Shown: positions 1 through 12,289, counted from the first letter of the stretch. The stretch: DNA of 64,000 nt from Coenobita brevimanus (GCA_032717465.1 CM064683.1:41164561-41228560), one strand, 5' to 3'. Made by a program: numbers and translations. Notes: generated by a model not told the origin, from the sequence alone.

Positions 1-701
1 ACCACCACTGACACCACCCCCACCGACACAACCACCACCACTAACACCACCGAAACTGCTAACACCATCATCACCGACTCCAGCACCACCACTAACACCA
101 CCACCACTGACACCGTCATTACCATTGACACCACCACCACTAACACCAGCACCACCACTGACACCAGCACCACCACTGACACCACCACCACTGACACCAC
201 CACCACTAACACCACCACCACTAACACCACCACCACCACTAACACCATCACCACCACTAACACCACCGAAACCGCTAACACCATCACCACCGACTCCAGC
301 ACCACCACTAACACCACCACCACTGACACCGTCATTACCATTGACACCACCACCACTAACACCAGCACCACCACTGACACCAGCACCACCACTGACACCA
401 GCACCACCACTGACACCACCACCACTAACGCCACCACCACCACTAACACCACCACCACCACTAACACCACCACCACCACTAACACCACCGAAACCGCTAA
501 CACCATCACCACCGACTCCAGCACCACCACTAACACCACCACCACTGACACCGTCATTACCATTGACACCACCACCACTAACACCAGCACCACCACTGAC
601 ACCAGCACCACCACTAACACCACCACCACCACTAGCACCACCACCACCACTAACACCATCATCACCACTAACACCATCACCACCACTAACACCCCCACCA
701 C
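1..701. repeat. ACC/ACT-rich minisatellite, block 1
   Basis: Tandem array of 15-18 bp subunits of the type ACCACCACTGACACC / ACCACCACTAACACC. A marker variant, GACACCGTCATTACCATTG, recurs at about 109, 325 and 547, giving a higher-order period near 216-222 bp. All frames are open because the subunits are multiples of three and lack stops, so the Thr/Pro-rich open frame at 125-730 is not taken as a gene. The array is interrupted at about 702 by a LINE and resumes at 3108. Confidence 0.9.
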
Positions 702-3107
702 CGCCTTGGAGAGAGCTCCAACATACTTGACCTCTTCCTCACAACTAATCCTTCTGCTTACTCTGTTAATCTTTTCTCTCCGTTGGGCTCCTCCGATCAC
801 AACCTTATTACCTTAACCCGTCCTATCACTCCGGTACGGCCTGTGGACCCTCCAGGGAAACGTCGTCTGTGGCATTTTGGAGCCGCAGACTGGGAGGCCC
901 TCAGGCAGTACTTCTTTGATTTTCCCTGGAATGATTATTGCTTCCATGGCCGTGAGCCATCTGAGTGTGCCTTGCGCATTACGGAGGTTATTCTCTCGGG
1001 CATGGAAGCATACATTCCTTTCTCATATCCTTTGACTAACGCAAGAAAGCCTTGGTTTAATCACGCTTGTTCTAATGCTGTCCGCAACAAGGAGAGGCCC
1101 TACAAAAGGTACCGGAGCCAACCCACCCCTGAATCACATCATCTTTACGTTTCTGCCCGGAATCGTGCTAAGTCTGTTCTTCGCTCTACTAAAAATAATT
1201 TCATCCATACTAAATGCTCTCAACTCTCCAACTCGAATTCTTCCCGCTCCTTCTGGCATCTTGCCAAAAATCTTTCTAACAACTTTACCTCATCATCCTT
1301 CCCTCCTCTTTTCTACTCTGATGGTTCTGTAGCTATTTCTTCTACTGATAAAGCAGATCTCTTCGCACAGACTTTCTCCTCCAATTCTACCTTAGACGAT
1401 TCCGATGCTGTTCCTCCATCACTTCCCCCCTCTGACTTCCTCATGGCTGACATTAAAATTTCTTCAGTTGATGTATTTTCTGCCATCACTGGCCTCAGTA
1501 CTAACAAGGCATATGGGCCTGATGGGGTCCCTCCTGTTGTTCTCAAGAACTGTGCTTCTGTGCTTACACCCTGCCTAGGCAAACTCTTTCGCCTTTGTCT
1601 GTCAACTTGTACCTTTCCTTCTTGCTGGAAGTTTGCTCTCATTCAGCCAGTCCCAAAGAAGGGTGACCACTCCCAACCCTCCAACTATCGTCCATTTGCT
1701 TTAACGTCCTGTATTTCAAAAGTTTTCGAGTCAATTCTTAATAGAAAAATTTTAAGGCATCTTTCCTATCACAACCTTCTTTCCGATCGTCAGTATGGGT
1801 TCCGTCAGGGACGCTCCACTGGCGATCTTCTCACCTACCTTTCCGACTCCTGGTCATCCTCCTTTCGGGACTTTGGCGAAAGCTTTGCCATTGCACTTGA
1901 CATCTCAAAGGCTTTCGATCGAGTCTGGCATAAATCTTTAATTTCCAAACTGCCCTCCTACGGTTTCTATCCTTCTATCTGTGCCTTCATCGCTAGCTTC
2001 CTTTCTGGTCGTTCTATAGCCGCTGTTGTAGACGGCCATCGTTCTTCTCCTAGATCTATCAACAGTGGTGTTCCTCAGGGCTCTGTCCTATCACCAACTC
2101 TCTTCCTTTTATTCATCAATGATCTTCTAAGCTGTACATCTAACCATATCCACTCATACGCTGATGACTCCACCCTTCACCTTTCCATTCGGTTCCCGCA
2201 ACGCCCATCTCAACAGTTACTTCAACAAACAAGGGATGAGGCTATGGCACACCTAATGTCTGACTTGGCTCGTATCTCTGACTGGGGTAAAAATAATATG
2301 GTTGTTTTTAATGCATCTAAGACTCAGTTCTTACACCTATCAACCCGACAAAATCTTCCACAGGTATACCCACTAATGTTTAATAATATTCAGCTTAATC
2401 CTGCATCATCCTTGAACATGCTTGGGGTTTCATTTACTCGGGACTTATCTTGGAAAGATCATATTACATCTCTTGTAAAATCTGCTTCCAAGAGATTGGG
2501 TGTGCTAAGCCGACTCCACTCTTTCTTTACCCCTGTACAATTGTTGACTCTATACAGGGGTTTTATCCGCCCCTGTGTGGAGTACAACTCTCATGTGTGG
2601 GGTGGCTCCCCACATACAGCTCTTCTCAATAGGGTGGAGTCAAAGGCTTTTCGTCTCATTAACTCTCCTCCTCTTACTGACTCCCTTCAACCTCTGTCTC
2701 TTCGCCGCACTGTTGCATCTTTATCTCTTTTCTATCGCTACTTTAATGGTCACTGCTCCTCTGAACTGTCTGCTTGCATTCCTCCACCTCTACGACGGGC
2801 GCGTAGCACCCGTCTGGCAGCAAACTCTCATCCTTTTTCTGTCCAACTCTCTAATGCAAGAGTTAACCGTTACTCCCAGTCTTTCATTTATGCAACAGGT
2901 CAGCTCTGGAACTGTCTCCCTCTGTCTGTATTTCCTGCTGCCTATGATCTCCAGTCTTTCAAACGCAGTGTGTCCAGGCATCTCAAAATGATCGGATCTT
3001 GAATTTGGCTCTATATTGTATTTTGTTTTTCTCTTGGAGGGAACTGTTACTGCGGGCTCATGGCCTTTGGTTCCTTCTTCCTCGCATAAAAAAAAAAAAA
3101 AAAAAAA
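702..3107 (+). mobile_element. 5'-truncated non-LTR retrotransposon, LINE-A copy 1
   Basis: The copy starts inside the endonuclease C-terminus (frame reading LGESSNILDLFLTTNP, then SSDHNL). It runs through a complete reverse transcriptase and a short 3' UTR and ends in a 20-bp poly-A tract (3088-3107). The same minisatellite lies on both sides, so the element inserted into the array. The 3' UTR and tail match the second copy ending near 28741, and 3' fragments at 46774, 51444 and 57369. A target-site duplication cannot be read because both flanks are low complexity. The poly-A tail and 5' truncation are the normal products of target-primed reverse transcription. Confidence 0.9.
705..3002 (+). 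CDS. LINE-A endonuclease C-terminus plus reverse transcriptase (5'-truncated, open frame)
   Basis: One uninterrupted frame of about 765 codons. The first codons are the tail of the AP-type endonuclease, including its SDH motif (SSDHNL). A linker follows, then the RT: the fingers motif KAYGPDGVPP, the YRPFALTS block, DISKAFDRVWH with a catalytic Asp, NSGVPQGSVLSPTLF, and YADDSTLHL with the catalytic Asp pair. The thumb and C-terminal region ends SVSRHLKMIGS. These motifs place it in the Jockey/I/CR1 group of non-LTR RTs; the exact clade is uncertain. No start codon is proposed because the 5' end was lost on insertion. The intact RT frame contrasts with the many stops in the copy at 25.8-28.6 kb, so this insertion is the younger one. 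It would supply RNA-templated DNA synthesis at the target site but cannot be autonomous without the endonuclease. Confidence 0.88.
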   Translation, partial: LGESSNILDLFLTTNPSAYSVNLFSPLGSSDHNLITLTRPITPVRPVDPPGKRRLWHFGAADWEALRQYFFDFPWNDYCFHGREPSECALRITEVILSGMEAYIPFSYPLTNARKPWFNHACSNAVRNKERPYKRYRSQPTPESHHLYVSARNRAKSVLRSTKNNFIHTKCSQLSNSNSSRSFWHLAKNLSNNFTSSSFPPLFYSDGSVAISSTDKADLFAQTFSSNSTLDDSDAVPPSLPPSDFLMADIKISSVDVFSAITGLSTNKAYGPDGVPPVVLKNCASVLTPCLGKLFRLCLSTCTFPSCWKFALIQPVPKKGDHSQPSNYRPFALTSCISKVFESILNRKILRHLSYHNLLSDRQYGFRQGRSTGDLLTYLSDSWSSSFRDFGESFAIALDISKAFDRVWHKSLISKLPSYGFYPSICAFIASFLSGRSIAAVVDGHRSSPRSINSGVPQGSVLSPTLFLLFINDLLSCTSNHIHSYADDSTLHLSIRFPQRPSQQLLQQTRDEAMAHLMSDLARISDWGKNNMVVFNASKTQFLHLSTRQNLPQVYPLMFNNIQLNPASSLNMLGVSFTRDLSWKDHITSLVKSASKRLGVLSRLHSFFTPVQLLTLYRGFIRPCVEYNSHVWGGSPHTALLNRVESKAFRLINSPPLTDSLQPLSLRRTVASLSLFYRYFNGHCSSELSACIPPPLRRARSTRLAANSHPFSVQLSNARVNRYSQSFIYATGQLWNCLPLSVFPAAYDLQSFKRSVSRHLKMIGS

Positions 3108-3635
3108 CTGACGCCACCACCACCACCACTGACACCGTCATTACCATTGACACCACCACCACTAACACCACCACCACCACCACTGACACCACCACCACCA
3201 CTGACACCACCACCACAAACACCACCACCACCACTAACACCACCACCACCACTAACACCACCACCACCACAAACACCATCACCACCACTAACACCACCAT
3301 CACCACCACCACCACTGACACCACCACCATTGACACCACCACCACCACCACTGACACCACAACCACCACTAACACCACCACCACCACCACTAACACCACC
3401 ACAACTAACACCACCACCATTGACACCACCACCACCACTGACACCACCACCACTGACACCACCACCACTAACACCACCACCACTGACACCACCACCACCA
3501 CCACCACCACTAACACCACCACCACTAACACCACCACCACTGACACCACCACCACTGACACCACCACCACCACCACTAACACCACCACCACTTACATCAC
3601 CACCATCACTGACACCACCACCAATGACACCTGTC
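3108..3635. repeat. ACC/ACT-rich minisatellite, block 2
   Basis: Continuation of block 1 beyond the LINE-A poly-A tail, with the same 15-18 bp subunits. The marker variant GACACCGTCATTACCATTG reappears at about 3131. Opposite-strand open frames of Val or Gly/Val repeats are artefacts of the repeat. Confidence 0.9.
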
Positions 3636-3716
3636 CTGAATTTCTTTCCATTTCTATAAACTTCATCTCTGTCTCTCTCTCTCATTGTGCCCGCCCGCGC
3701 ATGCGCGCGTGCGTGC

Positions 3717-3718
<2 letters not shown>

Positions 3719-3795
<77 letters not shown>

Positions 3796-3796
3796 C
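3719..3796. repeat. (TA)n(GT)n microsatellite
   Basis: About 54 bp of alternating TA followed by about 25 bp of GT, preceded by a GCGC/GCGT-rich stretch. Confidence 0.97.
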
Positions 3797-6700
3797 ATCA
3801 CATTTACATCGTTTCCTTTCTTGTTACTGTTTGACTCCACAGAAAATATCTTCACTGTGGTGCTGTGTTGCATCTGTTATTACTGCTCTCACTTTTATCG
3901 GCATTTCTAATCGATGCTGCCCCCTTTGCCAAAATGTATCTTTTACAACATCGTCCAGTTACAGGCGGTCCAATCATTTACCATCCTTCTTTCACATATC
4001 GTGAATTCAAGGTTTTATTTGGGTTTTTAATATGATATATAATAAAAATAATATAATATATAATTTCTTAATTGTACTCTGTCTATGCACTGTATTCTTG
4101 TCTTTCAGTTCATTGCTATACCATAATTTGACTTAAAATTACCTTTTTTTCACCTCCAGTATTGACCTGTAACAATCGATTAACGTTAGATTATGGTGTA
4201 AGTCACGAAAAAGTCCAATGAAAAGTATGTAGACCTCAATGCCGTCTTAATCTACCACCGAACAATATGAAATAAGCTACAAAAGAAAAAAAATTTGGAC
4301 CAAGTTAACGTGAAAGAAATATAACACACTTGAACTTGGAGGACTTTGGATCAGGTTCTTTGTTTTCTATGAAGAAAGCTTTTCCCTGTTGTCACTCTGA
4401 ACTTCACTGAGATTATGCAGCCATCAGTCAGCTTATAACTGTATGAATAAAAGCGAGCCTCCTGCATATAACAATGTAAAGTAATCGTGGTTACTGTGTC
4501 CTCTTTATTGTGTAACCTGACTAAGGTCGGTATTAACTCATTAGTTCTGTAGGCAGCGATAGACACGTCGATTTTATCAGTCTCTTCTTATATAAACTTA
4601 TGGTGCCAAGTTACACCAGTAATTCAAGAGTTGTGCACTAATACATTTTCTTTTTCTATGTAATTACTTTTTCAGTCTTTAACCTCTTCTTGTTACGAGT
4701 CATCAAAGATCAGATTAAGATGATGTCTGAGTAACTATAATACAAATTAATGGACTACTATACACACTGGCACTCACGCAATCAAGCACACGCATGCACA
4801 GACGCACGCACGCATGGGTCTCCATTTACTTTCCTAATGGATAGTATGTGTTCGGAAAAAATTCTAGTCACTCCATTAATTACCCGAGTAAGATGAGGGC
4901 TGCATAGACTGTCTGATGTTTTTAAATTTTTGTTTCCATTAATAATTACACTGTAGGCTGAAGTCTTGAGTACCGGTACTCACCCTGCGACTCGCTGGTT
5001 TAGAGCAAAGACCATTTATACTTCAACCACTTCATTATGAGAAGCTTAACCAACGCTATAAAAAAGCAGATGGGATGTGGGAGAGAAAGAAATTTTGAAT
5101 AAAGTAGGAAAGGGAAAGGTGAGAAGTTACAGTTGAAAAAGCAGGTAGGGTAGACATTAATTGAGGGGAGAAGCATCAGTGAGACCTGTATGCAGGAGGA
5201 GTGAAAAATCAGTGATGCTGAGAGGGTGTTTGAGGGACAACAAAAATTCCATGTGATCCCAAAGACTCCATTTTTATCCTCGCTAGATCTCTTGCAGTCG
5301 AGAACACTTGGCACCCTCTGGGATCCACACTGTATAAAGATAATTAAAACACAGCACAGTTTACTGACAAATTAGACTATTGGTGTGCTGAATAAAACAA
5401 AATTAAAATATCTGTATCCCGGCGAATCTTGGGTAAACAAAGATTTCATTCATGAAACTCATATCACCTTTCCTGATTTTCTCATCATGGAGTTTGAAAT
5501 CAGTCTGGTGAATCTGCAACACCTTCACACTAATGACTTATATGGCCACGGATCTGTGTCATCAGTAGTAGCTACTGCTAACTACAGAGGTGTGCACAAG
5601 TAAGGCTAAAAAGGACTGGACCCTCTGTCCCGTTGCCCTGCCAGTTACAAAGTGCCTTCTTGTAAAACATAGTCAGGTAGTTCAACTTGTACGAGGCAGG
5701 AGGTGTGGTAACCCCCTTCTACTGAAAGCTTCATCTATATCATGACCTTCTTCTTCTTCTTCTTCTTCTCCCCCTACCCCTCCTCCTCCCTCATCTCACT
5801 CCTCTGAACGCCAGCCCCCTAGATTTTCTGTGCACATCACTGAAACTTACTATTGTTTATCAAAGTCCATGGATAGTTGAGTGTACGCCCTGCCATTATC
5901 AAGCTCAGTGATGGATTAGCACTTATAATTTATACTAATAAGTCTGCTTGTGTGCAGTCAGAGAAACAATTGATTTTCCAGTTCTGTATGAAGAAAATTT
6001 ACAACAGGCGAAATACAGTGAAACAAAGAACGTTTTACTACAGCTGGTTTTACCTTTCTGCTATGTATTCTTCAGACTCTGGGAAGATACTTGTGTGTCT
6101 CTCTGTACAGTCCTGAGGGTGGACTAGTACTGGATGACGGTGGTTGGGAATTTGAGATGCAGTTACATGTGTTATGTGATAATTTTCATAAGGGCATTCA
6201 TCATAGTTTGGCGGGCGATGGTCCCCACTGGTTTTCTGACTCCCCCTGACTCTTTGTAATGCCTGTGAGATAAATGTTGCTGATAAGATTTACACGATTT
6301 GCTGTCTGTATTGAGTATGGCCGGAATAATATTTGCTGAAAATGTCTTTCGTAATACGTTGAAAGGAGTAACGTTACTGAAAAATTATTGTTGTATATTT
6401 CAGTGTGTAGTGGATCTGGCCGTCATTTTTGTTTCTTGTGGTGAAGCAGTTAATTCAGCTGATCTAGTGGTAGGGTATAACTGTGCAATGACTTTGGCTG
6501 TGTCAGGGGTCAGTCAGTGGTTATGGCTGTGACAGTGGTATCAGTGTTATGTCAGTAGCTATGGCATGTCAGGTGGTTTGTCAGTCCTGCATTACTGGTG
6601 TGTCGGTGCTGTAGTGATGTGTCAAAGACATGCTGCATTACAAAGACTGCAGCAGCACCGCTCAGGCCTTTTTAAAAAGTACTTTTGGTGAAATGAATAG

Positions 6701-7439
6701 TCCATTAACCCCTAGCCACCAGAGGTTCCCGGCCGCCGCCCACTCCTCCTTACGGGGGATTTCCGAGATTTTGGCAAAAATATCCTTACTTCAAACCCTA
6801 ATATCTGCCAAACTATAATTGCTAGACAGGCAAATGAAAGCTCATAACTCTCACCAACTCTTCCTCTTTCCAATGAAGGTATCCCGAGATCTTCAGGTGG
6901 TCCAGTCAGTGAGTAAGAATGAGTTGAAGACAATTAGTTTTTCACGTTTGGCTGTGCAGATCTGACACCGTGCCACTGGCCATGGCCTTGGCCTCGGTGG
7001 CTAGCGTTGGCAGCACTGATCGGAGTGGTGATTGTAACACTGCCTGTGTGGCCTTGGATGGAATGTGGTAAATTACACTCGTTTTCCGATTTCTCCTTAC
7101 TCACCGTCTTAAGGATGAGTCATCACCCTGTCCATGTGGCTCCCCAAAAGGTTTTCCGCTCACTTCATAGTGCAACTATGCCCCGTAGGTTGTGGGAAAG
7201 GAAACATATCTTCGTTTTTCTGTACTGACATCTTCCATCGATTATAATAATTTCCCTTTATTATGACACTTATAATTGCATTTGACATCACGATTACGGG
7301 TAATTGCACTTTGACAGGTAAATGCTGTGGCTGTTTCACGCATTATTGTTGAGTATGAGTCAGTTATTTGTACAATAATTCAAACTTATTTGTACTAATC
7401 GCGGGCATCGTGAAAATCTTATAAATGTTATACTCAACT
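3797..7439. other. Spacer without recognisable genes
   Basis: AT-rich single-copy-looking DNA. Open frames are below 110 codons and show no familiar motif. It holds one diverged R-A repeat (4105-4215), a short CTT tract (about 5747-5768) and a stretch of imperfect GTCAGTGG/TATGGC-like repeats (about 6480-6590). Confidence 0.6.
4105..4215 (-). repeat. Interspersed repeat R-A, diverged copy
   Basis: On the minus strand it carries the order CTTTTTCGTGACT, then ACACCATAATCTA, a TTAATCG segment and GTTACAGG. The copies at 18999, 46610 and 50640 (plus) and 40895 (minus) show the same order. No coding content is visible. The class is unknown. Confidence 0.45.
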
Positions 7440-9800
7440 TAAACTACACCCATCACAAACATCAACACCGCTGTGCACACTTTCAAGACAATTATACAAA
7501 ACGCAGACAAAAGAGACATCCCTAGAGGCAACAGAAAGAGACACAACCCAACTTCACGCCAGAATTTCAAGGCCTCATCAGACAACAGGACACACTGCGA
7601 CACTCCCCTACACCCCATACACAAGACACCATACAACAAATACAAGAACTCAACACTGAAATAAACAATAAAATATCAGAACAACAAACACTAAACTGGA
7701 AAAATTACCTCCAAACACTTGACCACAAAACAAACATCAGCAAACTCTACAAAACACTAAACAGCATCACACTTTCCAACAGCAACACCACACAATCACA
7801 CGCTGCCATCACAACAACAGACACCATACCCTTAAACAAACAACAAGCAAACACTCTCATCAATCACTTGTCACAAGTCAGCCATCTAAACCCCCAACCC
7901 GAAGACCGACGTATCATCCGACTAAGAGACAGTTCCCCACAGACCCAGACTACGCACCTTTCACTTACAACCAGACGAACCATATCATTAACAACCTTAA
8001 GCACTCATCTGCCTGTGGACCAGACAACATAAGCAACATTCACCTTAAACACCTAGGACCACAAGGCATACAAGCACTCACCAACATATCAAACTACAGC
8101 TACGCACACAACATAATACCCAGCATCTGGAAGCATGCCAATATCATCACTATCCCTAAACCCAACAAAAACCCCACGTTATGCTCCTCACATCGCCCCA
8201 TCACACTCCTCTGCACCCCCTCTAAAGTCACTGAACGACTGGTACTACAACTAGTTACACCTCACATTCCCCTAGCCCAGTCACAACATGGCTTTAGGCT
8301 ACTACACTCCACAAACACCCTTCTGACAGACCTTACACAGAGAGTTTTCGATGGCATGAATTCAACTAGGCCACCACACAGAACACTCCTAATCACACTA
8401 GACATTAGCAAAGCTTTTGATGCCATCCCCCGCCACAACCTCACAAACAAAATACTCAACACAAACATGCGCAATAACATAAAAAGATGGCTGGCAAACT
8501 ACTTAGCAGGCAGATGTGCACACGTAACATTTGCCGGTCAGTCTTCTAACATCAGAAACTTCACAAACGGCGTCCCCCAAGGATCTGTTTTGTCCCCTAC
8601 ACTCTTTAACCTATACATGGACTACGTACCCACACCCCAGACACTACAGATACACATAGCTTCTTATGCAGATGATATAACACTTACATGTATGCACCAA
8701 AACGCAAACACAGCTGCACACATCATTCAACCTTACCTCAACACACTACACGAATGGTTCACCACAAACAGGCTCAAAATAGCCCCAGCCAAATCTACAG
8801 TGACCATTCTCACAAACTGAACAGCAGAACACAGTCACATCCCACACCTTACCATAAACAACACTCCCCTACTACACACACACACACCCAAAATCCTTGG
8901 TGTAACATACAATACATCAGTGTCATTTAAACAACACATCACAAACATTAAAAATAAAATAACACCAAGACTCAATGCTTTGAGGTCACTTGCCCATACA
9001 ACATTCGGACACAACAAAGAAACCACCACCACAGTATACAAACAACACGTACATTCAGTGATGATTTATGCAAGCCCTGACTGGGCTTCTAACCTAACCA
9101 AAACACACTATAACACTCTACAGATCATACAGAACAAGGCCCTAAAATTAATCACAGGCTGCACAGCTACTACACCCACAGACCACCTGCATCAAGAAAC
9201 CAAAGTCCTCAAAGTCAAGGATCACCTAGACATGAGAGGCACCAGTTTCTTGCTGCAGCCTCCACAAATCCACAACATCCACTCCAGTACATGGCAGCAC
9301 ATTCACCCACACCAAGGAACATCAAAACAACACCCAGCACACGATACCATACACAAATACTGTCATCTCTCTCCCCTAGCCCACCTCAGACCAGCTTCCA
9401 GAAGCATATCCACACTCAGATCACTTGCCGCTCCATTCAGCCACTTAAAGACAACACACAGCTGCATGCACGGCCTCCTGACATCCACCCTTCTGAATCC
9501 TATCTTCCTCGTGAGGACAGGGTCCACCTGGCCAGGCTGAGATGTGGGCACCATCTAGCCCTCTTAAGCTACCAGAAGAGGTTGGATAACTCCGTCGCTG
9601 ATGCCTGTCCAGGATGCAACACAGCACCCCATTCTATTAAGCACATTATGGAAGATTGCATTGCACACAATCACCTACGCCAACAACACAACATACACTC
9701 TTTGAGAGCTCTGTGGGAAAGCCCGGTCTCGGCCATGGCCTTCCTAAGGGACTCGGGGCTGTTCGGCCAGACTGCCTAGGGAACAACAACTACTAATACT
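7440..9800 (+). mobile_element. Decayed non-LTR retrotransposon LINE-B
   Basis: A stretch with strong A+C bias on the plus strand, unlike its surroundings, that encodes a broken LINE ORF2 (see pseudogene entry). The 3' end lies just past the stop codon at 9777-9779, in a run of AACAACAACTACTAATACTA that looks like a short-repeat tail. No endonuclease was recognised upstream of 7440, so the copy is probably 5'-truncated. Confidence 0.8.
7622..9779 (+). pseudogene. LINE-B reverse transcriptase, broken
   Basis: Homology runs through three frames. About 7622-7930 (frame 2) holds the pre-RT linker. About 7935-9480 (frame 1) holds SSACGPDNISNIHLKHLG, an RPITLL block, DISKAFDAIPR, NGVPQGSVLSPTLFNLY and YADDITLTC. 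The last part (frame 3) has LRCGHH and a C-terminal zinc-knuckle-like CPGC...H...C motif of spacing C-x2-C-x8-H-x4-C. A TGA at 8818-8820 interrupts frame 1; reading continues in the same frame, so a Trp codon was probably lost. At least two frameshifts plus this stop make it non-functional. The C-terminal motif is typical of Jockey/I/LOA-type elements. It is a different family from LINE-A in sequence and codon bias. Confidence 0.85.
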
Positions 9801-9836
9801 ACTAAAACTTCCGGTATTTGTACTTCACATCACCAG

Positions 9837-10074
9837 TACACTGATGCTCATACTCAACACAATTTCGAGTGAAATAATTTAGGTATAGCCAGCCAGGTAA
9901 TTTTCTTTCTGGGTTGCTCACAAGTGGTTTTCTTTCAGGTAACAGGTACGATACACTGACGCTCATGTTCAGCACAATTCTCCTGGGTATCGAGTGAAAT
10001 AAATGTGTTACAGCCAATCACGTAATTTTCTTTCTAGCCCGCTCACAAGTGGTTTTCTTTTAGGTAACAGGTAA
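9837..10074. repeat. Two-copy tandem repeat of about 115-123 bp
   Basis: Unit 1 (9837-9951) and unit 2 (9952-10074) both run TACACTGA(T/C)GCTCAT, then GAGTGAAATAA, GTAATTTTCTTTCT, CTCACAAGTGGTTTTCTTT and AGGTAACAGGTA. Unit 2 has a small insertion. It lies between LINE-B and the piggyBac relic; its function is unknown. Confidence 0.85.
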
Positions 10075-10287
10075 GTTAGCTCAAGGTATTTCCAATAATT
10101 TTTTTCACCAATATCCAGTAAACAGCAATAATTTTTGCATTGCAGTTGTAGAACTTATTATAAAACATTTATATCATAGCACTTACCATAAATCATTTAT
10201 AATGTCCAACATTTCATATTTATAAAAATACACAAACTTGTGCATTCTTATACTCTATTTACACTTTTCCACACACCTGTACACCTG

Positions 10288-12289
10288 TTAGTATTCACGC
10301 TCGGAATGATACTCGGAAAAACATTTAGGGCATAGGGAGACCTTGCACTCTGCACATTGGTATGAGGACTCTTTTCATGCTAGGGGACAGCGTTTGGTTA
10401 TGTGACAGACGTGACACCGCCTGCAAGCCTGACAACCTGCTGTGGTTCGCCCAGTCTCTGCCAGCTTGTGCCATGGATATACTCAGCACAGCTGAGCCTG
10501 TCCACTGTAGCTGCTGTCCCCCACCTAGCACCTGGTACCTGTGCAGTTGAATATTCTTCAAGGAGTTCGCGTGGCAGCTCTCTCTCAAACTCTCGTAGAA
10601 AGAGAGGTTTCCCTACGAGCTCCTTGAACAGTATGTAACTGTTCAGGACAGTGATATCAAAAGGGTGTAAAAACGCCTTCTTGTACCACCTGCAGGACTT
10701 GCATAGGCAATCGACCTCACCAACTTGCATGTCTGATTTATCAACAAGCCGCATGTTGATATAATCGTTGACAGCATCTGGCTTCAACACGGGTTCCCTG
10801 GTCCTGTAGTCTGTTTTTCCAGTTTCCTCCAACACACTCTTATGTGCTGTTGACAACATGTTAATCCATCTCTTGTCATGCCAGAGATGGGCTAACGTGT
10901 TGCTACATTTCTTGGTAAGAAGGGCTCCTTTCTCAGTATTTGCCAGAAATACAGGGAAATTCTTTCTGTTGGCCCTAACAGTTCCACAGGACCCAGTACC
11001 ATGGTCATGCAAATACTTAGTCAGTGCCGGGGCATTGTAATAATTATCGGTATACAGAATGTGGTGCCTGTTGAAATACCTTTCCATGAGCACTTTCACG
11101 ATCGATGCAGAGAACGATCGTCACTAGGTATATCAACATCTGTTGCCGAATAAACTATCACATCTAGCACATATCCAGTTTTGCAGTCGCAGAGGATAAA
11201 GAATTTGAGACCAAATTGATGATGCTTTGATGGCACACACAGAATAAATGCCAGCCTGCCCCTGAATAACACCAGCGACTCGTCAGTAACCACTTTCTGG
11301 AACAGACCCCTGGAAAATGACTCCGTGAGCATCGTTAGGATTGGTCATATTTTCTACAACCTGTTGCTCGGTGCAGGCCCGTAATTTCTGTTGAAATGAA
11401 GGAACATTAGGATGGCCAGGTACCTGTCATAGGCCATATACTTAACGAAGACAGGTATGCCCACCAGTTCATCAACTGACCAATAGTCATGGAACACATG
11501 TTTTCTTATGTGCACCATCAACTTGGTAAGGGCTAGCCACACAAACATCTCCCCCCACCTCCACAGGTATCCAGTCACGCATGTGCGTGCTTTCACTGGC
11601 AGCCACGTTCAGCCACTACACACACATTGCCTGGTGGAAATTGATATCCTCCACCAGGTATTGCACGATAGCAGTAGTGAAAATGGCCCTGAACAAACTG
11701 CTAATAGTCCAGGGCTTGGGGGGAAGCTCATCCTCCTGCACACCTGCTCCCTCCTCATCAAATACCAGCACAGATGGCTCAAAGCCGGCACCATCCTCCC
11801 ACACAAAGGTATCGACTTTACCCACACGTGGTAAAGTCGGCTGTCTTGCGGTTGCAGGACGTTTTTTCATCACTCGTGCACGTCCACGTGCACGCCCGCG
11901 GGAAGGGGGTGAGGGGGAAGGAGCAAGAGAGGTGTGTGAGGTGGGGGAGTAAGCGGGTGATGACTCACCTGACATGGAACTTGCCTGGGGAGACACTTGG
12001 TGAGTGGGGCCTGTGTGGGAAATGCCCCTCCCAAAGCACCAGGTTGTGGAGAATCAGCCCTTGAGGTGCTAGGCTGAGGTGTTAGGGATCGTTGTAGGAC
12101 GAGACGTCGGCGAGCAGGCAGCGAGAGTGTAGGAGAGACGGCTCTTTGACGTTTGTGCCGCATATGACTGCAAGCTCCATGATCACCTTCCTGATGTTGT
12201 GGGTCATCTATCACCTCCTCCTTGCTGAATTCGTCACTTTCATTGGCCCTTCCCTCTTCCTGAAGGAGTTGGAGAGCTTTTGCTGCCAT
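10288..12289 (-). pseudogene. piggyBac-family transposase, broken
   Basis: DDD-type transposase relic read on the minus strand. In order: an acidic, Ser/Pro-rich N-terminal region (12289 to about 11870, possibly extending from 12554), a basic RGRARGRAR stretch, then a segment with HDYWSVDELVGIPVF (11354-11596). Next come VTDESLVLFRGR and ILCDCKTGY with the first catalytic Asp (11096-11332), LYTDNYYNAP with the second, and MRLVDKSDM with the third (10398-11099). CRWYKKAF and NSYILF follow. The Cys-rich end has CRRCHVC, CAEC, LCPKCF and EYH and stops at 10288. The three Asp are kept, but frames change near 12000, 11600, 11340, 11100 and 10420 and stops are present, including one in the Cys-rich domain. 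PiggyBac enzymes cut and paste at TTAA; terminal repeats were not found by eye. Encoded on the opposite strand to the neighbouring LINE-B. Confidence 0.85.

Noticed and set aside
125..730. 201-codon Thr/Pro/Leu open frame
   Set aside because: Product of a stop-free minisatellite; all frames of the array are open and the frame runs into LINE sequence.
3047..3685. Gly/Val/Ser and Val-rich minus-strand frames
   Set aside because: Read through the same minisatellite; no other features of a structural protein gene.
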